From assembly GCA_018711925.1 (NCBI GenBank), contig DVHR01000045.1, positions 1 to 36,002 on the forward strand: a DNA stretch of 36,002 nucleotides. Reading direction: 5' to 3'. Shown here piece after piece: positions 30,547 to 36,002 of the stretch. Numbering within the stretch: the stretch's first letter is position 1; the number at the start of each line of letters is the position of its first letter. Position numbers and translations under genes: made by a program. Under the pieces are notes generated by a model, which saw only the letters and a list, made by a program, of their open reading frames with translations, made no database searches and was not told the origin of the DNA. This stretch comes from Candidatus Coprenecus pullicola (lineage in GTDB: Bacteria > Bacteroidota > Bacteroidia > Bacteroidales > UBA932).

Positions 30547-31575
30547 TCAATCCATTCCGAAGAGACTTTCGAGCTTTGCCACAAGCTCATCACCATGCAG
30601 ATTCTTCGCAACGATATCCCCGGTTGAGGCATCTATGAGATAATTCCACGGCACACCAAGCATACCGTACTCCGCCCAGACTTTACTGGAACGGGGACCG
30701 TCCGGGCACTCGGCCATGACATTGGCCCACGTCATGCCGTAATTCTCCACGGTATTGCTCCAGCTCTCCCTGTTACCGTCGAATGACATACCATAGATCT
30801 CAAACCCATTGTCTCTGAAACGGGCATACTGACTGACCAGATTCGGAATCTCCTCACGGCACGGAGCGCACCATGATGCCCACATGTCCAGAAGCACATA
30901 CCTTACGCCATGCCGCTCTACCACATCACTCAGCCGTACCTCATTGCCCTGGAGGTCCACCCCCTCTATATCCCAGTACGGCATCCCCACATCGGCCCTG
31001 ACAGCCTCCAGTGTCTCCTTTATCTCCAGATATAACGGATGCTCCCTGAGAGATTCTGGAAACAAGGCCATCAAGGCCTCCATCTCAGGCTTGGAGTAAG
31101 AAATCAGCATCGTCTCCATAATCGTAAGCCCCAGAAGATTGAGATTACCGCGTACTATATCGGCCTCGTCCTCATACTCACCCACATCACCGGAGGCCAG
31201 CCGCATATAAAGATCGTTGAGCGGAGTGCCCTGAGCCATGAACATCTCATAATCCGCATCATATACGGCAGTCACCGTGCCCGGTTCGATAAAGATCACG
31301 TCACTCATCTGCCATAAGTCGTTGGCCGTAGAGGAAGTGCCCATGTACAGCAGTCCCAAACCGCAGCCCGGGTTGTCCGTCTCTATCCTGAACGCAGAAC
31401 CCTCTATCCTTGCAGAGTCAAGCGCACCGTATTCACCGGTGCCTTCCATCAGAAACATCCAGTGCCCGTCCACCAGAGACTCGTCCGCACCCTCTATCAC
31501 ATACTTGCCACCGGAATTACAGGAGAAAAGAAGAGCGGCCATACCAAGAACCGCCAAATACGCAACGTTCCTCAT
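30547..31575 (-). CDS. TlpA-like thiol-disulfide oxidoreductase lipoprotein
   Basis: The 342-residue protein has a lipoprotein signal peptide with lipobox cysteine C19 ('MAALLFSC'). An N-terminal beta-rich domain of the DUF4369 type follows (about 25-130), then a helical linker and a C-terminal thioredoxin-like domain with the active-site motif WCAPC (C236, C239) and a cis-proline loop 'LGVPWNYLIDAS'. Such proteins reduce or exchange disulfides in the periplasm, and many Bacteroidales carry large families of them. The real substrate is unknown. It is transcribed on the minus strand, away from the tRNA-terminator remnant; no convincing promoter was found (TAATTTTA about 30 bp upstream is the nearest). 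Confidence 0.9.
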   Translation of the reverse strand: MRNVAYLAVLGMAALLFSCNSGGKYVIEGADESLVDGHWMFLMEGTGEYGALDSARIEGSAFRIETDNPGCGLGLLYMGTSSTANDLWQMSDVIFIEPGTVTAVYDADYEMFMAQGTPLNDLYMRLASGDVGEYEDEADIVRGNLNLLGLTIMETMLISYSKPEMEALMALFPESLREHPLYLEIKETLEAVRADVGMPYWDIEGVDLQGNEVRLSDVVERHGVRYVLLDMWASWCAPCREEIPNLVSQYARFRDNGFEIYGMSFDGNRESWSNTVENYGMTWANVMAECPDGPRSSKVWAEYGMLGVPWNYLIDASTGDIVAKNLHGDELVAKLESLFGMD

Positions 31576-31611
31576 AACTGTCAGATTTTATATAACACTG
31601 TAAAATTAGGA

Positions 31612-31650
31612 AAAACGCCCGACTTTACACCAAAAAATGTAAAGTCGGGC
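31612..31650 (-). terminator. Intrinsic terminator, probably of the disrupted tRNA gene
   Basis: A perfect 13-bp stem (GCCCGACTTTACA 31617-31629 / TGTAAAGTCGGGC 31638-31650) with an 8-nt loop is followed on the minus strand by GTTTTT. It ends leftward transcription just upstream of the TlpA-like gene, 36 bp after the tRNA 3' remnant, and therefore probably served that tRNA. Confidence 0.85.
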
Positions 31651-31685
31651 ATCTAATTTGCAAAGCACTGAAAATCAATATCTAC

Positions 31686-31710
31686 TGCGGAGAGACAGGC
31701 TCTCGAACCT
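31686..31710 (-). other. Attachment site: 3' end of a tRNA gene (tRNA-Ser-like)
   Basis: On the minus strand the segment reads GGTTCGAGAGCCTG then TCTCTCC and GCA. This gives a T-loop TTCGAGA, the 3' half of a T-stem, a 7-nt acceptor strand and a discriminator, as at the 3' end of a Bacteroidota tRNA-Ser without encoded CCA. The sequence further upstream (right) is AT-rich and not tRNA-like, so only about 24 nt remain. This is what integration by a tyrosine recombinase at a tRNA 3' end leaves at one junction. The base after the T-loop is G rather than the usual C, so the remnant may have drifted. Confidence 0.6.
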
Positions 31711-31800
31711 ACATATTCAAGAAATATCATAAAATTGCAAATCATTAATAATCAAGCACTATTTGGAGTACATAGTAAATCTAAATCTTTCTGAATATCT

Positions 31801-31856
31801 TTTGCTATTCCAAATATTGGGTGTATATTTGGGTGTAGAATTTCAAACACACCCAA
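31801..31856 (+). promoter_or_regulatory. Integrase promoter with iterated TTGGGTGT motifs
   Basis: TTTG (31801-31804), 19 bp, then TATATTTG (31824-31831) is a full promoter match. Overlapping it are two direct copies of TTGGGTGTA (31817-31825, 31829-31837; 12 bp apart, about one helical turn) and one inverted copy ACACCCAA (31849-31856) ending 2 bp before the ATG. They look like operator or recombinase arm sites. Confidence 0.75.
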
Positions 31857-31858
31857 TT

Positions 31859-33139
31859 ATGAATATCAAACGAAACATCATTTTTGCATTGGAAAGCCGG
31901 AAGAAGAACGGTGTGCCAATCGTGGAGAACGTGCCTATCCGTATGCGTGTCATATACGCAAGTCAGCGCATTGAGTTTACAACGGGTTACCGCATTGATG
32001 TAGCCAAGTGGGATGCTGACAAGCAGCGAGTGAAGAACGGGTGTACCAACAAACTAAAGCAAAGTGCATCTGAAATCAATGCCGATCTGCTGAAATACTA
32101 TACCGAAATTCAAAACGTGTTCAAGGAATTTGAGGTACAGGAAGCCATGCCCACTACCCAACAGCTAAAGGACGCATTCAACCTGCGGATGAAAGATACA
32201 AGTGAAGACCAGGAAGACGTAAAGATAAGTTTTTGGGAGGTATTCGATGAATTTGTAAAAGAATGCGGCAACCAGAATAACTGGACTGAATCCACATACG
32301 AAAAGTTTGCAGCCGTTAAAAATCACCTCAAGGAGTTCAAGGAAGATTTAACCTTTGAATATTTCAATGAATTCGGACTGAACGAATATGTCAATTTCCT
32401 GCGCGACAAAAAGGATATGAGGAACAGTACCATCGGTAAACAAATGGGATTCCTCAAATGGTTCCTGCGGTGGAGCTTCAAGAAAGACTATCACCAGAAT
32501 ATAGCATACGATACGTTCAAACCGAAATTGAAAACCACCCCCAAGAAGGTAATCTTCCTGACATGGGAAGAACTGAACAGACTTAAAGACTATCAGATAC
32601 CCAAAGACAAACAGTATCTGGAACGTGTCCGGGATGTTTTCCTGTTCTGTTGCTTTACCAGTCTGCGTTATTCAGATGTTCGCAACCTAAAGAGAAGTGA
32701 TGTCAAGTCCGACCATATAGAAGTCACCACCGTTAAAACGGCAGATAGTCTGAGTATTGAACTGAACAAGTACAGTAAAGCCATACTTGAAAAATACAAG
32801 GACATCCATTTTGAAAACCACATGGTATTGCCTGTTATCAGCAATCAGAAAATGAATGATTATCTGAAAGAACTGGGAGAACTGGCAGAAATTAACGAAC
32901 CTATACGTGAAACCTACTATAAAGGGAATGAGCGCATAGATGAAGTTACCCCGAAATACGCATTGCTCAGTACTCATGCAGGAAGAAGAACATTCATCTG
33001 TAATGCGCTGGCTCTAGGTATTCCGGCACAGGTTGTAATGAAATGGACAGGACACAGTGATTATAAAGCCATGAAGCCCTACATTGACATAGCCGATGAT
33101 ATTAAGGCTAATGCAATGAACAAGTTTAACCAACTATAA
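31859..33139 (+). CDS. Tyrosine recombinase / integrase of a mobile element
   Basis: The 426-residue site-specific recombinase has an N-terminal arm-binding domain (about 1-110), a SAM-like core-binding domain (about 122-225) and a catalytic domain (about 230-426). All active-site residues are visible: R270 (TSLRYSD), K293 (VKTADS), H373 and R376 (HAGRRTF), H399 (TGHSDY) and nucleophile Y409 (KPYIDI). It matches the CTnDOT/Tn4555-like Bacteroidales type. The start at 31859 was chosen because the promoter lies upstream of it; the in-frame ATG at 31763 would precede the promoter. It lies 150 bp from the tRNA-end attachment site, the usual place for such an integrase. Confidence 0.95.
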   Translation: MNIKRNIIFALESRKKNGVPIVENVPIRMRVIYASQRIEFTTGYRIDVAKWDADKQRVKNGCTNKLKQSASEINADLLKYYTEIQNVFKEFEVQEAMPTTQQLKDAFNLRMKDTSEDQEDVKISFWEVFDEFVKECGNQNNWTESTYEKFAAVKNHLKEFKEDLTFEYFNEFGLNEYVNFLRDKKDMRNSTIGKQMGFLKWFLRWSFKKDYHQNIAYDTFKPKLKTTPKKVIFLTWEELNRLKDYQIPKDKQYLERVRDVFLFCCFTSLRYSDVRNLKRSDVKSDHIEVTTVKTADSLSIELNKYSKAILEKYKDIHFENHMVLPVISNQKMNDYLKELGELAEINEPIRETYYKGNERIDEVTPKYALLSTHAGRRTFICNALALGIPAQVVMKWTGHSDYKAMKPYIDIADDIKANAMNKFNQL

Positions 33140-33178
33140 AAGTATCAGTCTGTTTCACAGATTATCCATTATTAGAGT

Positions 33179-33186
33179 TATCTTTG
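33179..33186 (+). promoter_or_regulatory. Promoter -7 element of the DUF1016 gene
   Basis: TATCTTTG lies 19 bp before the ATG at 33206, in the 66-bp gap after the integrase gene. The -33 is only TTTC at a slightly long distance. Confidence 0.5.
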
Positions 33187-33205
33187 TTAAGTAATAGTTA
33201 GTAAT

Positions 33206-34498
33206 ATGGAAAATAACAACGAACATAATATAAAGAAAGGTCATTTTGATGCCTTTGTCCATGCTGTCGGTTCGGAAATAGAACAGGCACAAGTCCGGCT
33301 CATTACCGCAGCCAATGCCCAGATGTTGTTCCATTACTGGAAAATGGGCAATTATATACTGTACCACCAAAACCTGCATGGCTGGGGTGGTAAAATTATC
33401 AAGAAGTTGGCACAGGCAATCAGATTCAATTATCCTGAAAAGAAGGGATATTCGGAGCGTAATCTTACTTATATGTGCCAGTTTGCCCGTTTATATCCGT
33501 TAAATGTACTTCGTAGTTTTATTGAAACAGATTCAATACTGTCAGTCCCTAATATTCAAAACATTACTAATGAAGTCCTTAAACTCAACAGCGGGCAATT
33601 TACGCAGGAGCTTACTGCGCAAATACAATCAGCTGATAATCAATCTTTAGAAATTACGCAGGAGGTTCCTGCGCAATTTCAGAATGTAGAAAAAACAGTA
33701 GCAACCATCTATAAAATAAAAATAGAGGATATAGAAGATTTATTCTTGGCGTCACCGATTGCAAGAATAAATTGGGCAAGCCATATGGTCATACTCAATA
33801 ATCCGCTACCATTAGGTGTAAGGTATTGGTATATGAAACAATCTGTAGAAATGGGTTGGAGCAGTAATGTGCTGAAAATGCAGATTGAAAGTAATCTGTA
33901 TGACAGACAAATCAAGAGTAACAAGGTAAACAACTTCACTGCCACACTTCCGGCACCTCAAAGCGATCTTGCCAATTATCTGTTAAAAGACCCGTATATC
34001 TTTGACTTGGCAGGAGCAAAGGAAAAGGCTGACGAAAGGGATATAGAAGAACAGTTGGTAAAGCATGTAACCCGTTACTTGCTGGAAATGGGTAACGGCT
34101 TTGCTTTTGTTGCCAGACAAAAACATTTCCAGATTGGGGACAGTGACTTTTTCGCCGACCTGATTCTATATAATATCAAGCTCCACGCCTATGTCGTCGT
34201 GGAATTGAAAGCAACGCCATTCAAACCGGAATATGCAGGGCAGTTAAATTTCTATATCAATGTTGTAGATGATAAACTGAGGGGAGAAAATGATAACAAG
34301 ACCATCGGTCTTTTGCTGTGCAGGGGTAAGGATGAGGTCGTGGCACAATATGCCTTGGCTGGATATGACCAGCCGATAGGTATCAGCGACTATCAATTGA
34401 GCAAGGCAGTACCCGAAAATCTGAAATCTGCCCTACCGAGTATAGAAGAAGTGGAAGAAGAACTGACCTTATTCCTTGACAAGGACAAGAACCCATAA
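33206..34498 (+). CDS. DUF1016 / YhcG-type PDDEXK nuclease
   Basis: The 430-residue protein has an N-terminal helical DUF1016_N domain (about 14-110, 'NAQMLFHYWKMGNYI', 'GYSERNLTYMCQFARLYP'), a variable linker (about 110-165) and a C-terminal PDDEXK nuclease domain. Visible nuclease residues are D318 (DSDFFADLILYN), E333 and K335 (VVVELK) and Q346 (YAGQLNFY). YhcG-like proteins are widespread on mobile elements and are often found near restriction-modification genes. The biological role is not firmly established; DNA cleavage is inferred from the motif. The linker holds a 54-bp in-frame near-duplication (33600-33624, 33654-33677). Confidence 0.9.
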   Translation: MENNNEHNIKKGHFDAFVHAVGSEIEQAQVRLITAANAQMLFHYWKMGNYILYHQNLHGWGGKIIKKLAQAIRFNYPEKKGYSERNLTYMCQFARLYPLNVLRSFIETDSILSVPNIQNITNEVLKLNSGQFTQELTAQIQSADNQSLEITQEVPAQFQNVEKTVATIYKIKIEDIEDLFLASPIARINWASHMVILNNPLPLGVRYWYMKQSVEMGWSSNVLKMQIESNLYDRQIKSNKVNNFTATLPAPQSDLANYLLKDPYIFDLAGAKEKADERDIEEQLVKHVTRYLLEMGNGFAFVARQKHFQIGDSDFFADLILYNIKLHAYVVVELKATPFKPEYAGQLNFYINVVDDKLRGENDNKTIGLLLCRGKDEVVAQYALAGYDQPIGISDYQLSKAVPENLKSALPSIEEVEEELTLFLDKDKNP

Positions 34499-34508
34499 TA
34501 TAAAGTAT

Positions 34509-35528
34509 ATGGCAGGAAAGATACAGACGATGATTCCCCAATATGGAGAACTTAACAGAATATACAGAGACTATATAGATAATTACGCTTTTTCTTTTGA
34601 CAGGCAGAAATTCATATCGGATTTCTATCAGGAGTATAATGACATGAAATCCTTTGAAGCCGCTATCCTTGAACTGGTGCTTGACAAGCAAAAAGAGCAA
34701 TACACCTTGATACTCAACAGTCTGAAAACTGAAATAGAAAAGAGCATACAGGCTTATGAGATACGCCCGTTAAGTGACAGAGCCATAGAACGTGCTTGCT
34801 ATCAGCACATGGAAAGGTATTCTCAGGAAATTGAAGCCCAGCTGGATGTTACAAGAAGTCTGAGCAAGCCGCTGAATGAAGCCAACAACAGGTATGATTC
34901 CATTGGTTACAGGGAGCATACAGCCGAAGAGGAAAAACAGGCAGAGAAAGAATATGAACGCTGCAAGGCTGAATATGACAGGGAAAAAGCCAAACTGAAC
35001 AAACTCTATGACCAGCAAAAGGCTACAAGAACAGAGGCATTCCAATATATGAAGAACTGTTGTGCGGACATATACCGTCAAAGCTGCCTTTTTCTGGATA
35101 TATTGAAGAAATACATTCCTGACGGAAAGCAAGAGAATAAATCAAGCGAGCCAATCAGTCAGCAGGAAACGACAGAAGAACAACAGGAATATTTCAGCAT
35201 GAAATTACTTTCGCTCATTCATGAGGTGTGCAAAGGAGAACAGTTCGAAGAAATTTCCGCACCAGATTTCTATGCCAATATGAATCTTCACCCCTGCAAC
35301 TGTAAGCTGAAAATAAAACCGAGAGAGAAAATACGTGTATGCTATCTGATATTCCTGATGAGCGAGAAACTCTCCAAACAGGACAGGGACAAATGGAAAG
35401 ACAGAATACTGAAACTGCTGGATATTGACGACAGCTACTACAAATCCAAGTACAAGGAGCCTGTTTCAGATTTCCCCAGTGACAGCAACCAAAATTTCGC
35501 CAAGGAAATGGAACATATATTCAGATAA
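34509..35528 (+). CDS. Hypothetical protein with coiled coil, mobile-element cargo
   Basis: I do not recognise this 339-residue protein. It is hydrophilic with no signal peptide or membrane helix. Residues about 120-200 are a strongly charged helical region likely to form a coiled coil ('EEEKQAEKEYERCKAEYDRE'), and the C-terminal part (about 230-339) is a separate compact-looking domain with 'PREKIRVCYLIFLMSEKLS'. It begins 10 bp after the DUF1016 gene (ATG 34509 chosen; the upstream TTG at 34476 overlaps that gene) and is followed by a strong terminator. The two genes probably form one transcription unit, which suggests a shared role. Confidence 0.75.
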   Translation: MAGKIQTMIPQYGELNRIYRDYIDNYAFSFDRQKFISDFYQEYNDMKSFEAAILELVLDKQKEQYTLILNSLKTEIEKSIQAYEIRPLSDRAIERACYQHMERYSQEIEAQLDVTRSLSKPLNEANNRYDSIGYREHTAEEEKQAEKEYERCKAEYDREKAKLNKLYDQQKATRTEAFQYMKNCCADIYRQSCLFLDILKKYIPDGKQENKSSEPISQQETTEEQQEYFSMKLLSLIHEVCKGEQFEEISAPDFYANMNLHPCNCKLKIKPREKIRVCYLIFLMSEKLSKQDRDKWKDRILKLLDIDDSYYKSKYKEPVSDFPSDSNQNFAKEMEHIFR

Positions 35529-35568
35529 TCCGTGATATATCCTGATACTTTACGAAAGTTCCACTTTT

Positions 35569-35601
35569 ACCACTCAAAATAATTTTTGAGTGGTATTTTT
35601 G
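35569..35601 (+). terminator. Intrinsic terminator after the cargo genes
   Basis: ACCACTCAAAA (35569-35579) pairs with TTTTGAGTGGT (35584-35594) over a short loop, followed by ATTTTTG. It closes the DUF1016/hypothetical unit 40 bp after the last stop codon. Confidence 0.85.
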
Positions 35602-35674
35602 TTTTCTGATATTCAATAAGATACAATGATATTCAGTTTGTACCGTCCCCATCCTTACCACTCATAACCCTACC

Positions 35675-35682
35675 TAATTTTG
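35675..35682 (+). promoter_or_regulatory. Promoter -7 element of the DUF3853 gene
   Basis: TAATTTTG matches TAnnTTTG, 69 bp before the ATG at 35752. No TTTG is seen at the expected -33 position. Confidence 0.4.
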
Positions 35683-35751
35683 CATCGTTCGAGAACAGAA
35701 ATAACAGCCAGTGCGCAGGGCTGATTGTTTAACGACTAAATAGATTGGACG

Positions 35752-36002
35752 ATGACAAATATCCAAGAATTATTATCAAAACCCGTCTGGCAAATGACAG
35801 GCGAAGAATTCATATTCCTGAGTAAGCACGCTTCAGGTCAGGCCGAAGCATTGCCGCAACCCGTTACAGACACGGAAAAGAAGTATGTGTACGGAATACT
35901 CGGTATAGCCAAACTGTTCGGGTGCAGTCTGCCCACTGCCAACCGCATAAAGAAAAGCGGTAAGATAGACAAGGCGATTACCCAGATAGGGCGCAAGATT
36001 AT
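35752..36002 (+). CDS. DUF3853 family protein, truncated by the window end
   Basis: The 83 visible codons start MTNIQELLSKPVWQMTGEEF and contain 'YGILGIAKLFGCSLPTANRI' followed by 'KKSGKIDKAITQIGRKI'. This is the small excisionase-like helix-turn-helix protein of the DUF3853 family, common on Bacteroidales integrative and mobilizable elements. It may regulate excision or replication genes of the element. The frame is open to the last base and the C terminus is not in the window. Confidence 0.8.
   Translation, partial: MTNIQELLSKPVWQMTGEEFIFLSKHASGQAEALPQPVTDTEKKYVYGILGIAKLFGCSLPTANRIKKSGKIDKAITQIGRKI

Noticed and set aside
31686..31710. A complete tRNA gene
   Set aside because: Only the T-loop and acceptor 3' strand are present; the sequence upstream on the minus strand cannot form D or anticodon arms.
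31763..31858. Longer N terminus for the integrase
   Set aside because: The promoter and the operator-like repeats lie inside this stretch; family similarity starts at MNIKRNIIFALESRKKNG (31859).

Overview
The window looks like a Bacteroidales chromosome. The evidence is a complete bat (Bacteroides aerotolerance) cluster, a type B L31 protein, Bacteroidota-type promoters (TTTG, 19-20 bp, TAnnTTTG) in front of many genes, and a CTnDOT-type tyrosine integrase next to a DUF3853 gene. I cannot fix the family or genus from sequence alone. The backbone (1 to about 31.68 kb) is fairly GC-rich. From about 31.7 kb to the right edge the DNA is clearly more AT-rich and is an integrated mobile element.

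Layout. 1-350: three tandem copies of a 106-bp unit, each carrying a 44-bp inverted repeat, next to a larger hairpin repeat. 430-681: rpmE2. 820-12389, all minus strand: one tightly packed ten-gene run in the order moxR, DUF58, membrane protein, batA, a batB-batC fusion, batD, batE, glmM, a NamZ-like DUF1343 protein and a lipoprotein. It joins an envelope-stress/aerotolerance complex to UDP-GlcNAc synthesis and a peptidoglycan-hydrolase-like protein. 12459-15158, plus: truA-exbB-exbD-tonB. 15159-16421, minus: MacB-like permease, converging on tonB with zero spacing. 16510-22138, plus: rluB-era, parC, aroK, with two more 44-bp inverted repeats between parC and aroK. 22176-23351, minus: DUF418 membrane protein interrupted by one in-frame amber codon. 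23371-27414, minus: large SNF2-family ATPase. 27779-28579, minus: pgeF. 28.6-29.6 kb: gene-poor repeat nest. 29614-30363, minus: cutC, behind a tandemly duplicated promoter. 30547-31575, minus: TlpA-like thioredoxin lipoprotein.

At 31686-31710 lies the 3' end of a tRNA gene (probably tRNA-Ser), left as an attachment-site scar, followed on the minus strand by what was probably that tRNA's terminator. To its right come the integrase (with an operator-like iterated motif in its promoter), a DUF1016/YhcG-type PDDEXK nuclease, an unrecognised coiled-coil protein and a truncated DUF3853 gene. The element runs past the window end.

Most interesting: (i) a family of six inverted repeats, all exactly 44 bp (10-bp arm, 24-bp core, 10-bp arm); (ii) a 171-172 bp double-hairpin repeat built from alternating GTCCAGCA/TGCTGGAC motifs, one copy joined to a 44-bp element and present in inverted orientation at both ends of the 28.9-kb interval; (iii) the duplicated promoter plus palindrome upstream of cutC; (iv) the BatB-BatC fusion that keeps BatC's signal sequence inside the chain. 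I see no CRISPR array, no rRNA and no complete tRNA.
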